A stretch of DNA of 64,000 bases, from positions 45,387 through 109,386 of the forward strand of contig JALENK010000072.1 in NCBI GenBank assembly GCA_022767515.1, written 5' to 3'. The stretch is from Clostridium sp. GTDB lineage: Bacteria; Bacillota; Clostridia; Clostridiales; Clostridiaceae. Shown in pieces: positions 39,455 to 48,513 of this stretch (its first letter is position 1; every line of letters starts with the position of its first letter). The translations under genes and the position numbers were made by a program. The notes beneath the pieces are model-generated. The model ran no database searches. It saw only the letters and a program-made list of their open reading frames with translations, and was not told the origin of the DNA.

Positions 39455-40331
39455 ATGTTAAAAAAGATGATTTAGGATATCCCTCCCTATATTTTCCTCT
39501 AGTTTGAAGTCCACCTATACCTCTAATACCTGTTATTGTATTATCAATAATATCTGTAATAGGAGCTACTTTATCTATTTGTGTATATGCTATTTTTTCA
39601 CACACAAAAACTGGATCTAGACAATGAATTAGCACCCTGCCTGGACTTGATGCAAAATTTGCTCCAGCATCTAATATAGCCTCATAACAGCTTTGGCATG
39701 CACCTGCAAAAATAACCAACTCATCATAACTAGAATTATAATTTCTAAGTGCCTTTATTGAATCTATATAATATTTTGAATTTCTATAACAATTAATATC
39801 TAAATAATCCTGTGTTTTCTTTGAAATACTATCATGACCTGTAATAACAACTATATCTGGTTTATATTCTTTTACTAAGCTTACGACAACTTTAGGTTGT
39901 TTCGACTCCGGAATTGTTCTTCCAATAGCATCTAAATTCAGTTGCTTATATACCTTTAAACAATTTTCCATATATTCGCTATCACCATCTATATGAAGAA
40001 TTTTCCCTGGTCTTCCAAAAACTAATTCATTTCTATTTTTTTTTTGATTACTGACTATATTAATATTATTTTCTTGTCTATAATTAATTGCATTGTTTAT
40101 AGCTCTACAAACTCTTTTATTTAAAATTTTTTCTTGCTCTCCTTGATAATCCTCTTCAACTACTTCTAAATCATCCTCTCTTGAATCCGCAATAATTCTC
40201 ACACTAGTTCCCTTTAAAACATAGATTTTCTCTGCATTTTCAATTTTTATATCAACTACCTTAAACTTTATATCTCCATCATAAGATTTTCTAATAACAA
40301 TATCTCCAATATTCATATTATTACCACACAT
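39453..40331 (-). CDS. yabG: Sporulation protease YabG
   Basis: Cysteine protease that trims coat and SpoIVA/SipL-interacting proteins during spore maturation. NIGDIVIRKSYDGDI at the N-terminus, LVFGRPGKILHIDGD, VVITGHDSI with a catalytic-type His, AGACQSCYEAILDAGANFASSP with the Cys, and ITGIRGIGGLQTRGKY. 292 aa. The start may be ATG 40331 or the second ATG (Met6, position 40316, giving MNIGD); no strong ribosome site decides. Its neighbour sipL is a functional partner. Confidence 0.94.
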   Translation of the reverse strand: MCGNNMNIGDIVIRKSYDGDIKFKVVDIKIENAEKIYVLKGTSVRIIADSREDDLEVVEEDYQGEQEKILNKRVCRAINNAINYRQENNINIVSNQKKNRNELVFGRPGKILHIDGDSEYMENCLKVYKQLNLDAIGRTIPESKQPKVVVSLVKEYKPDIVVITGHDSISKKTQDYLDINCYRNSKYYIDSIKALRNYNSSYDELVIFAGACQSCYEAILDAGANFASSPGRVLIHCLDPVFVCEKIAYTQIDKVAPITDIIDNTITGIRGIGGLQTRGKYREGYPKSSFLT

Positions 40332-40420
40332 TTGTATTTCTTACCATATACTATGAAAATGCTTTGTAAAACGAGCCTAGTATTGTAAAAATAGGAGGCA
40401 TATATTAAAGCCCCCATATT

Positions 40421-41419
40421 TCACATCAAATATTCTTTTTCATACTCATCTAATAATTTTAAATAATTCTCTCTTTCATCTACAATAGCCTGTAATTTAT
40501 TATAGAAGGTATTTTGTCCCCAATTAACTTCATTGTAATAATATCTATTTGCTAGCCTCCAATATCTTTGTGGGAATTGTAAATAAGCAAATAAAACCTT
40601 ATATTCCTCATTTGAAAGTGGAGAAACAGAATTATAAGTTTCAATAATAGCTTTGGCAAAATTTATATCCCAATCTACTCTTTTCAAAACTTTAATCATA
40701 AAATTAGATATATCAAACGTTCTTACTTCTCTCTTACAAAAATCAAAATCAATTACATAAACATCCTCATTATCATTTAAAATAATATTATGATAAGTAT
40801 AATCATGATGACAAAAACTCTTTTCCTGTTCTGCAATTGCACATAAATTATAATAGTCAGACTCATTAAGAGTTGTTAAAGCTTTCTTCCCCATCTCTTT
40901 AAAAAACTCCATTGATTTTAAATAAATCAGATCAAATTCACTCTTTTGATTTTTCTTCCTAATCATATCTCTCATTTTATCAAAAGATTTAATTCTTTTT
41001 TCCATCAAATGATTCCATCTTCCTAAATCACTCTTTAGCTTAGAATTTTCTGGTGGCTCGTAACCTTTAGATGCTTCATGTAGCTTAGCTAAAGTTTCAG
41101 CAGCAGTCCTAACTTCAACAATATTATGAAAATCACATTCTCTGCCACCTAACCATTTTGATAAGGTATACAAATCTTCATTTACTAATGCATACGGTTC
41201 TCCATCAATGTTTAGATAATAATCATCCACATTTTTAAATCCATTTTTAATCAAATGTTGCTTAGCACCACAAACAAATAATAACTTCTGAGGTCCATAA
41301 TTAATTCTTTTAAGGCAACGTTCCCCTTTATTAGTTTTTAAATAATAAACCCCTTTATTTGCTTTAATAACCTCAATATTAATATCAAATTGTCTTTCTA
41401 TTTCAAATTCTCTCATCAT
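40421..41419 (-). CDS. CotS-family spore coat protein (kinase fold) A
   Basis: 332 aa, CotS/YtaA-type aminoglycoside-phosphotransferase fold. N-lobe with YYLKTNKGERCLKRI (ATP lysine side) and KWLGGRECDF, then the catalytic-type loop FCHHDYTYHNIIL and metal-binding VIDFDFCK. C-terminal FPQRYWRLANRYYY is a family feature. Probably made in the mother cell and built into the coat. The ATG follows AGGAGGTGAGG. Divergent from the glycosyltransferase gene at 41.5 kb. Confidence 0.9.
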   Translation of the reverse strand: MMREFEIERQFDINIEVIKANKGVYYLKTNKGERCLKRINYGPQKLLFVCGAKQHLIKNGFKNVDDYYLNIDGEPYALVNEDLYTLSKWLGGRECDFHNIVEVRTAAETLAKLHEASKGYEPPENSKLKSDLGRWNHLMEKRIKSFDKMRDMIRKKNQKSEFDLIYLKSMEFFKEMGKKALTTLNESDYYNLCAIAEQEKSFCHHDYTYHNIILNDNEDVYVIDFDFCKREVRTFDISNFMIKVLKRVDWDINFAKAIIETYNSVSPLSNEEYKVLFAYLQFPQRYWRLANRYYYNEVNWGQNTFYNKLQAIVDERENYLKLLDEYEKEYLM

Positions 41420-41525
41420 ATTGCCTCACCTCCTATATATTTATATGTACTATTAGTTTGTTTTATTAACAAATTATAATAAATATTAATATAATAAAAT
41501 GATAGTAATATGGAAAGGAAACATT

Positions 41526-42647
41526 ATGAAGGTTGCTATAGATGGAAGAGCTGCGAATTGGTATCGTGGGACTGGAATTGGAACATATACTTATGAACTT
41601 ATTTACAACCTAAATAGATATGATAAAAAGAATAATTATCTTATTTTCTTACAAGAAAGCTCTTCATTAAATAATTTTAATCATAATTTTTCAATAGAAA
41701 ATATACAAAACCAATCAAATGAAAATTTTTGGGATAAAGTCAGCATCCCAAATATACTAGATGATACTAAATCTGACCTTTATCATGTTCCTCAAAATGG
41801 TGTAGGTCTATCAAGTAATATAAATTGTAAAAAAGTCATAACTTTACATGACATCATACCTCTTAGGATGCCCGAAACAGTAAGTCCTAAATATCTAAAA
41901 ATCTTCAATGATGAATTGCCTAATATTATAAAATATTGTGATGGCATAATTACAGTTTCAAATTTCTCAAAAAATGATATAGCAAAAGAATTTAACTATC
42001 CTAAAAATAAAATATTTGTTACTCATCTAGCTGCCGAATCAATATATGTGCCTTTAAGTAAAAATGAATGTAAGCATTATTTAAGAGAGAAATATGATAT
42101 AAATAATAAAATTATTTTATATGTTGGTGGCTTTAGTCCAAGAAAAAACATACTGGGTTTAATTAATGCCTTTTCCCTACTTCCTCAAAAATATAGAAAA
42201 GATACCACACTAGTTATTGCTGGTAATAAAGGTCCTTCTTATGATATGTATAAAAATCAGGCAGAGAAACTAAAACTATCTGATTCAATATTATTTCCTG
42301 GTTTTATTCCCTATGATAAACTTCCTATATTCTATAATGCTGCTGAAGTTCTAGTATATCCTTCTTTCTATGAAGGCTTTGGTCTTCCTCCTCTTGAAGC
42401 AATGGCATGTGGAACGCCAGTAATTACTTCTAATGTAACATCAATGAAAGAAGTGGTGGATGATGCTGCTATATTAATTGACCCTTATAATATCGATACC
42501 TTAAAAAATGCTTTAGAGCAAATCCTTACAGATACAAAGCTATCATTAAAACTCATGAGTAAGGGGCTAATTAGAAGTATGGATTTTTCTTGGAAAGATA
42601 CTGCTATTAATACTATAAAATGCTATGAACAATTAATAAATGGATGA
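41526..42647 (+). CDS. Family 4 glycosyltransferase A
   Basis: GT-B fold retaining enzyme. N-terminal [32 protein letters not shown], and a donor-side [11 protein letters not shown] and [18 protein letters not shown] (EX7E). 373 aa from the ATG at 41526 after GGAAAGGAAACATT; the frame extends to 41499 but the longer start has no ribosome site. No signal peptide, so cytosolic. Between CotS-type genes, it is probably part of a spore-surface sugar pathway. The acceptor is unknown. Confidence 0.9.
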   Translation: MKVAIDGRAANWYRGTGIGTYTYELIYNLNRYDKKNNYLIFLQESSSLNNFNHNFSIENIQNQSNENFWDKVSIPNILDDTKSDLYHVPQNGVGLSSNINCKKVITLHDIIPLRMPETVSPKYLKIFNDELPNIIKYCDGIITVSNFSKNDIAKEFNYPKNKIFVTHLAAESIYVPLSKNECKHYLREKYDINNKIILYVGGFSPRKNILGLINAFSLLPQKYRKDTTLVIAGNKGPSYDMYKNQAEKLKLSDSILFPGFIPYDKLPIFYNAAEVLVYPSFYEGFGLPPLEAMACGTPVITSNVTSMKEVVDDAAILIDPYNIDTLKNALEQILTDTKLSLKLMSKGLIRSMDFSWKDTAINTIKCYEQLING

Positions 42648-42666
42648 AATTAATTTTTCATCCATT
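42639..42666. terminator. Bidirectional terminator built from two gene ends
   Basis: An 11-bp stem AATGGATGAAA with TTTCATCCATT. The arms are coding: the plus-strand glycosyltransferase ends in TGA inside one arm (42645-42647), and the minus-strand CotS-type gene ends TAA in the loop (42650-42652). A short T stretch follows in each direction. Confidence 0.7.
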
Positions 42667-43690
42667 CTTTATACTGCTCTAAAAACTCTAATTTAAATTT
42701 GTCTTCAATTATTTTTTGACTATATCTGTTTTTAAATACCTCCTCACTCCATCTTTTTTGTTTAAAATAATAATTTTTTGTAATTAAATAAAAATCCTTA
42801 GGAAATAAAATAAGAGCATATACATATATAATTTCTTCCTTACTTAATGGATATATCTCATCATAGGCCTTTAGCATCTCCATCCCCTTAGTAAAATCAT
42901 AGCCAATATGCTTGATACCATTAGTTAATATATTAGCTACATCCATAACCCTATAATCTATTGATAAATAATCAAAATCAATTAGATTAATATTCATATC
43001 ATCAATTATAAAATTATGTTCTACTAAATCATTATGGCAAATAACTAAATTATTTTTTTCTTCATAATACTCCTCATAGTTATTTTCTAGTAATATTCCC
43101 TTTACACGATTTATATTTTTAACCTTTTCTTTATAATTATTTAAAAATATATCATCAAACTCGTTATTATATCTATAATTTTTAACAAAACTATATATTT
43201 CTTTTAATGTCTCTTCTGCCTCTTCAATTTTTTCTATAAAACTCCTATCAATAATTTCTTTTTTTTCTTTATTTATCTTTTTACATATATTTTTAATTGC
43301 TTCTTCTCCTGATAGATGGAGCTTTGCAATACTCTCACTAGCATTTAAATATTCTAACTCATTAGAAAAGCATGCTTCTCTTCCATTAATCAAATCCATT
43401 ATTACATAAATGCTATCATTCCACTCCTTATAATATGAGCCATCTTTAAATTTTGTAAAGCTAATAACATTGTTATTTAGTCTTTTTAATTCTTCTATAC
43501 ATATACAGATAAAATCCAATCTTTCTTTGCTATAATTAATTTTCTTTAATATTTTCTTTCCACTATCTGTTACTAAGATATATACCTTTCTTAATGGAAT
43601 AATGTCAATAACATTTACTTCTAAAAGTTCTAATAATTCTATATCCAAATCATACTCAACAAGAACATCTTTTTCAATAAACTTAGACAT
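42650..43690 (-). CDS. CotS-family spore coat protein (kinase fold) B
   Basis: 346 aa. SGKKILKKINYS supplies the Lys side of the N-lobe; catalytic-type loop VICHNDLVEHNFII and LIDFDYLS metal motif; then FPKDFYLITKNYYF as in the other copies. Its start overlaps the end of the degenerate CotS-like gene by 8 bp, indicating translational coupling. Diverged in sequence from the other two copies, so these are old duplicates. Confidence 0.88.
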   Translation of the reverse strand: MSKFIEKDVLVEYDLDIELLELLEVNVIDIIPLRKVYILVTDSGKKILKKINYSKERLDFICICIEELKRLNNNVISFTKFKDGSYYKEWNDSIYVIMDLINGREACFSNELEYLNASESIAKLHLSGEEAIKNICKKINKEKKEIIDRSFIEKIEEAEETLKEIYSFVKNYRYNNEFDDIFLNNYKEKVKNINRVKGILLENNYEEYYEEKNNLVICHNDLVEHNFIIDDMNINLIDFDYLSIDYRVMDVANILTNGIKHIGYDFTKGMEMLKAYDEIYPLSKEEIIYVYALILFPKDFYLITKNYYFKQKRWSEEVFKNRYSQKIIEDKFKLEFLEQYKEWMKN

Positions 43691-44459
43691 CTTCCATAAC
43701 CTCCACAGAAAACGCTTTTCTAATATTAATTAATAATTCCTCATCCATAACTCCCTTCTTTCTATACTTTTTCCAATATTTCAAGGTATCATAAGGTAAA
43801 TTTAATAATAATTTTATATAGTTCTTACTATCATTATTCAAATTATTTATTTGAACAAAATAATTTAAAGCATTTTCTAGATTTATTTTATTCTTTTTTC
43901 TTACCTTTCTTAAATAATTATATATGTCCTCTTCTATTAAATTATATTCAACCTGTTCTATACTTCCTATTTCAACCTCTTGAAATACCCTAAGATTGCT
44001 TCCATCAATATTTCCAAGACATATTTCTTTTTTATTCATAGCCCTTCTAATAAGGCCAAAATAATCTATATTTCTTAGTTGTTCTATAATATTAATACAT
44101 CTATCTATTATTATCTTACCATTTTTAATTAAAAATTTATCAATATCATTTTTATTAGTTTTTATAGTTATATACTCTAAGTTTTTCTCATTCTTTCTAA
44201 TATCATACTTTATTTTTTCTATATCTCTACCTAAGCTACACTTTATTCTAGTATTCCCACCTATAGGATAACCACTCAAAATTCTGTGTATATAGCTTGC
44301 AAGAGCTATCTGCTTAATAACATCTTCCTCTGATATTTTTTCATCAACATAAAATTTTTTATTTAAAATTTTTATTTCATGCTCTAATAAATACTCAGTC
44401 AATGTAAAATTATTGATAAGATTCCACTCCTTATCTAATTGATAAATATGATATAACAC
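43683..44459 (-). CDS. Degenerate CotS-like protein
   Basis: 258 aa, shorter than its three neighbours. The C-terminal half follows the CotS pattern by position: ICLGNIDGSN stands for HHDxxxHN, and an IEQVEYN segment for the DFD loop, followed by a LPYDTLKYWKKYRKK that matches FPxxYWRLxNxYY. Both the catalytic Asp and metal-binding Asp are absent. The N-lobe is not recognisable. Overlaps the neighbours on both sides (8 and 29 bp). Likely a non-catalytic spore coat component. Confidence 0.7.
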   Translation of the reverse strand: MLYHIYQLDKEWNLINNFTLTEYLLEHEIKILNKKFYVDEKISEEDVIKQIALASYIHRILSGYPIGGNTRIKCSLGRDIEKIKYDIRKNEKNLEYITIKTNKNDIDKFLIKNGKIIIDRCINIIEQLRNIDYFGLIRRAMNKKEICLGNIDGSNLRVFQEVEIGSIEQVEYNLIEEDIYNYLRKVRKKNKINLENALNYFVQINNLNNDSKNYIKLLLNLPYDTLKYWKKYRKKGVMDEELLINIRKAFSVEVMEDV

Positions 44460-45429
44460 TTGCTTTTTTATCCCTATCTTCTAAATAGTTAATAAGCTTT
44501 TTTAAATATATATCCTCAGAATAATCCTGCATTTCCCAATACTTTTGAATTCCTAATTGCCAAAATTCCTGTGGAAATCTAATAAATGCTAATATAATCT
44601 CTTTTTCTGCTTCTGTAATCTTTTGTATATAAGAATATGAATTGATTATTTTATTGAATTTTTCTTCGCTCCACCTACCATCTTTATTACTTCTAATTAT
44701 AATTGATGCCAAATCATGAAGATAGCTATCCAAAATGCAATAATCAAAATCTATAAAATATATATTATTTTTTTGTGATATTAATACATTATGTTCTGCT
44801 AAGTCATGATGGCAAAATCCTCTTTTTTGTACTTGTTTTTTCATTATCTCAAAGTACTTCGACCTATATAATGCTAAAATTGACTTTTCAGCAGTTTCAA
44901 TTTCCTTATCTACTTCATTAAAATATATTAAATCAAATTCATCCTTATTCGCTTTTTGCATTATTCTATCCTTAAAATTTATAATTTCATTTTTTCTAAT
45001 ATAAAAATTTTTTAGCCAATTAAACCAATATATACGTGGCTCCATATCCTTTGTAACCTTAAAGCCTTCACTAAATTTATGTAATATAGCTACATTCTGT
45101 ACAACCTTTAATAACTCTGATTCATCATTATAATTACTGCTTCTAGATGAAACCCATTTAGAAATATAATAATATTCATTATTACATTCAAAATATGCCT
45201 TATCATCTTTAGTTAAAATAATTTCTGGAATAAACTTTAATCCACTCTTTTGCAAATGTAATATTGCATTAATAATAAAATTAAAATGCCCAAACTTATA
45301 ACTTATTACTTTTAAAGCATAATATATTCCATCCGAAAAAATTTTGTAAACTCCTTTTATTTTTTTATAATCATAAACCTTTATATCATAATTTTTTTCT
45401 ACTAAATGTATTATTTGCTGCTCTTCCAT
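44431..45429 (-). CDS. CotS-family spore coat protein (kinase fold) C
   Basis: 332 aa. GIYYALKVISYKFG (ATP lysine), YYISKWVSSRSS, catalytic-type loop FCHHDLAEHNVLIS and FIDFDYCILD, then FPQEFWQLGIQKYW. Closest in pattern to copy A. First gene of the downstream three-gene minus run. Divergent from the second glycosyltransferase gene by 115 bp. Confidence 0.9.
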   Translation of the reverse strand: MEEQQIIHLVEKNYDIKVYDYKKIKGVYKIFSDGIYYALKVISYKFGHFNFIINAILHLQKSGLKFIPEIILTKDDKAYFECNNEYYYISKWVSSRSSNYNDESELLKVVQNVAILHKFSEGFKVTKDMEPRIYWFNWLKNFYIRKNEIINFKDRIMQKANKDEFDLIYFNEVDKEIETAEKSILALYRSKYFEIMKKQVQKRGFCHHDLAEHNVLISQKNNIYFIDFDYCILDSYLHDLASIIIRSNKDGRWSEEKFNKIINSYSYIQKITEAEKEIILAFIRFPQEFWQLGIQKYWEMQDYSEDIYLKKLINYLEDRDKKASVISYLSIR

Positions 45430-45544
45430 AATTTACACCTTATTTTTGTTATTATATGTAAAATATGTTTTTTATGTGATTTTTATTCACAACTATTAAA
45501 TAATATAATATTCTATAATATAGGAATTTTTGTGGATGGAATTT

Positions 45545-46657
45545 ATGAAGATTGCAATAGATGGACGTGGTGCTACCGCTTATAATGGTTCTGGTATTGG
45601 TACTTACACTATTAATCTAATTAACAATATAAATTATGACAGTGATAACCAATATAATATTATATGGACTGGAAATTATGATTCACTATACAAAAAAGAA
45701 AATATAAAATATACTTTCTGCTCTATTAAAAATAGCAGATTTTTTGATAAATATTATATCCCAGCACTATTAAATAGACAAAATATTGATATATACCATA
45801 TTCCTCAAAATGGCATCGGCTTATTATTAGATTCTAATATAAATACTGTAATTACCTTGCATGATTTAATTCCATATATAATGCCTGAAACAGTCGGAAG
45901 AGGATATTTAGATGTTTTTTTAAAAAATATGCCAAATATAATAAATAGCTCTGTTGGTATTCTTACTGTATCTAATCACTCTAAGAATGATATATTGAAA
46001 TTTTTTCCTAGCTATCCTGCTGAAAGAATTTGTGTCACACCACTTGCAGCTAATTCAACCTTTTATCCTCAAGATAAAACTATTTGTAAAAATACTATAA
46101 AAAAATTATATAATATTGACTCCCCTTACATTCTATATGTAGGTGGCTTTAGTAAAAGAAAAAATGTAAAAAACTTAATACTCGCTTATGAAAAAATTTA
46201 TAGTAGTCTAAAAGAAACACATAAACTCCTAATTGCTGGTTCATTAAAAGATGAAGGTTTGGCACTTAGCGACTTAGTCACTTCTAAAGGTCTAAATAGT
46301 AATATTATTTTCTTAGGCTATGTTAAAGACAGTGTTCTTCCAACATTATATAATGCTTGTGAAGCCTTTGTTTATCCTTCTTTATATGAGGGCTTTGGTT
46401 TGCCAGTTCTCGAAGCTATGAGCTGTAAAATTCCTGTAATAACTTCAAACACAACATCTATTCCAGAAATAACTGGCACTTGTGCAATTACTATTAATCC
46501 CAATAATATAGACGAACTTAGTTTCCATCTTCTATCTTTACTTAATAATCCAGATTTAAAGGATGAGTTTGGAAATAAAGGATATCAAAGAAGCCTCCAA
46601 TTTTCATGGAAGCTTACAACTGACAAAACTATTGAATTCTATAATTCTCTTCTATAA
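45545..46657 (+). CDS. Family 4 glycosyltransferase B
   Basis: Paralogue of the enzyme at 41.5 kb: KIAIDGRGATAYNGSGIGTY, TLHDLIPYIMPET, YVGGFSKRKNV and LYEGFGLPVLEAMSCKIP (EX7E). 370 aa from the ATG at 45545 behind GGATGGAATTT; the frame opens 15 bp earlier at a GTG without support. Its stop abuts that of the solute-binding-like gene on the other strand. Presumed spore-surface sugar transfer. Confidence 0.88.
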   Translation: MKIAIDGRGATAYNGSGIGTYTINLINNINYDSDNQYNIIWTGNYDSLYKKENIKYTFCSIKNSRFFDKYYIPALLNRQNIDIYHIPQNGIGLLLDSNINTVITLHDLIPYIMPETVGRGYLDVFLKNMPNIINSSVGILTVSNHSKNDILKFFPSYPAERICVTPLAANSTFYPQDKTICKNTIKKLYNIDSPYILYVGGFSKRKNVKNLILAYEKIYSSLKETHKLLIAGSLKDEGLALSDLVTSKGLNSNIIFLGYVKDSVLPTLYNACEAFVYPSLYEGFGLPVLEAMSCKIPVITSNTTSIPEITGTCAITINPNNIDELSFHLLSLLNNPDLKDEFGNKGYQRSLQFSWKLTTDKTIEFYNSLL

Positions 46658-47806
46658 CTAATTTAAAAATATATTTCTCAATTCCCTATATTGTTTATAA
46701 TCTTTAATTTTTAATGCTTTTTTATTTATATTATCCATAACGACAAGTGGTGAAGTTTCTATAAAGTTATGAACTTGATTTTCCACTTTTGATGAACTAT
46801 AAACAGAATTGTATGAAAAGAAATTATTACCATTAATAACTTCATCTATCATTCCAGCCTTACTTTCGATTAATGCATTTATATATTCTTTTACAATATG
46901 TATTCTATTGTCACTATTTTTTATCAATACAAAAGATTTACCACTCGATTCAAAAAATCTATTTCCTCCTTCACTTAAAGCTGGAGCATTACACGCTTGC
47001 CATCTACATTCTTGGTTTAATAATTTTACTTCTTTATAAGTATTTATTGAAGACACTCTAGCTAAAAAGCTACCATTTCTATCAAAATTTAATATATTAT
47101 TATCAATAAGTTGTTTTATTCTGTTATTTACATTTTCCTTTACCTTATTAATATCTTTTTCTTCACTAATTGCCTGTTGTATTAGTAAATCTACTAAATA
47201 ATTGTATTCTTTACCTACTGCATTTATAATCCTAACGTTTTTATTACTTTTATTATAAATATCCCTACCTATACTGATTAAATCATCCCATGTCTTTATA
47301 TCTTCTGGTAAATAATTATAATCCTTAAGCATATCCTGACGTAAATATAATACCAATGGATTCATAGTATATGGTACTGCCATCATATTATTATCAATTG
47401 TTACATCTTGTATTGCTCTTTTGTTAAATTCATTCTTGTTATCCATAATTATTTCTTCACAATTATATATTGAAAGTTTATTCTTATAATTATTATTAAA
47501 CTCTAAAATTTCTTGACTATCCATTTCTATTATGTCAGGAATTTTATTTTCACTTATAGCTTTTTCTATCTCTTCTTTATAATTTTCAGAATTTATTTTT
47601 TCTATTTCTATATCAAAATCTTCATTTTCCATTATAAACTGTTGTGCAACTGTATTTATATAATCATATTCTTCTTCATCTGCCCATATAATTATTGTTC
47701 CTATCTGCCTTTTTTTATCATTTATAAAAGCAACACCCCCAAAAACAATCAAAACTATAATAGCACATATAGCTATAGATATAATACTTATAATATTCTT
47801 CTTCAT
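46658..47806 (-). CDS. Extracellular solute-binding-like protein
   Basis: 382 aa. N-terminal membrane segment (5-27) without a lipobox Cys, so a membrane anchor rather than a lipoprotein. The remainder looks like a family 1 substrate-binding protein: TIIIWADEEEYDYI, MAVPYTMNPLVLYLRQDM and WDDLISIGRDIYNKS. No ABC permease or ATPase genes are adjacent, so it is an orphan. Neighbouring spore-surface genes suggest a role there, but this is weak. The 3' end meets that of the glycosyltransferase head-on. Confidence 0.8.
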   Translation of the reverse strand: MKKNIISIISIAICAIIVLIVFGGVAFINDKKRQIGTIIIWADEEEYDYINTVAQQFIMENEDFDIEIEKINSENYKEEIEKAISENKIPDIIEMDSQEILEFNNNYKNKLSIYNCEEIIMDNKNEFNKRAIQDVTIDNNMMAVPYTMNPLVLYLRQDMLKDYNYLPEDIKTWDDLISIGRDIYNKSNKNVRIINAVGKEYNYLVDLLIQQAISEEKDINKVKENVNNRIKQLIDNNILNFDRNGSFLARVSSINTYKEVKLLNQECRWQACNAPALSEGGNRFFESSGKSFVLIKNSDNRIHIVKEYINALIESKAGMIDEVINGNNFFSYNSVYSSSKVENQVHNFIETSPLVVMDNINKKALKIKDYKQYRELRNIFLN

Positions 47807-47853
47807 TTTTTCTCCCTACGCAAATACTTAATATTATTTAAAGTATAGCACAT

Positions 47854-47887
47854 AAAAAATAAAAAGCCATATGGCTTTTTATTTTTT
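47854..47887 (-). terminator. Terminator of the Cys-rich protein gene
   Basis: A perfect 17-bp palindrome arm pair (AAAAAATAAAAAGCCAT with its complement) over the stop codon of the gene, ending in an A run on the plus strand that gives U on the minus strand. Confidence 0.85.
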
Positions 47888-48287
47888 ATTCACAACATTC
47901 ATTTGTATTATCTGTATTTACTCCCATACATCTGCCTTCATAACACTTTACATCCAACGGTACACATTTCACCTGTGAATTATCCTTATATACCTTTAAC
48001 ATATATTCTTTATTAGGACATAATGGCCCTAACAAAAACTGTCCATAATTATCTGTAAATGTGTGGGCTAATGGACAAGGTAATTTACACTTATCAACTA
48101 TCTGTAATAACTCTACCACAGCATCAGCTACTGGATCACAATTAGAATTAAGCACTGTTCCATGAACGATTGCTCTCCTTTCCTGTGGCAACTTTATAAT
48201 AGCTTCTATCTGCTGATTCTCTTTTGGACATATCGAACATACAGCTACTTTACTGCTCATACCCTTAACCGCTATACAAACATACAA
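47886..48287 (-). CDS. Cys-rich protein with carboxypeptidase-regulatory-like fold
   Basis: 133 aa with about a dozen Cys, including CSICP near the start and an NECCE tail. The middle reads like an Ig-like carboxypeptidase-regulatory repeat: HGTVLNSNCDPVADAVVELLQ and FTDNYGQFLLGPLCPNKEYMLKV. No signal peptide is seen. The start may be ATG 48287 or Met10 (position 48260, with AAGGGT directly upstream). The Cys content and position beside spore genes suggest a coat or exosporium protein. Unproven. Confidence 0.72.
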   Translation of the reverse strand: MYVCIAVKGMSSKVAVCSICPKENQQIEAIIKLPQERRAIVHGTVLNSNCDPVADAVVELLQIVDKCKLPCPLAHTFTDNYGQFLLGPLCPNKEYMLKVYKDNSQVKCVPLDVKCYEGRCMGVNTDNTNECCE

Positions 48288-48465
48288 AACTTGTATTATT
48301 AGTTTTTAATTATAGATAGCGGTGTTCACCACCTTTCTTTTTGTACATTTCGTATTTAAAATATCACTTTTAGTACTCTGCTAATTAGCATCTTTAGCTA
48401 ATTATAATATATGGTATGTATGTCCATTATTAATTGTTACATAACTACTTTACTTTTATATAAGC

Positions 48466-48497
48466 AAAAAAGTTACCATTTCGCAATGGTAACTTTT
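48466..48497 (-). terminator. Terminator of htrA
   Basis: A 13-bp stem AAAAGTTACCATT with AATGGTAACTTTT and a TCGC tetraloop, with a U tail on the minus strand, 17 bp after the htrA stop. Confidence 0.92.
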
Positions 48498-48513
48498 GAT
48501 TAATGTTATGATA

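Noticed and set aside
39366..39461. 31-codon frame starting ATG at 39366 in the candidate small RNA
   Set aside because: It would be leaderless and runs through the terminator hairpin and T run. No ribosome site.
41456..41472. TTGTTTTATTAACAA as a Rex site before the glycosyltransferase
   Set aside because: The arms are 3 bp too close for the Rex spacing.
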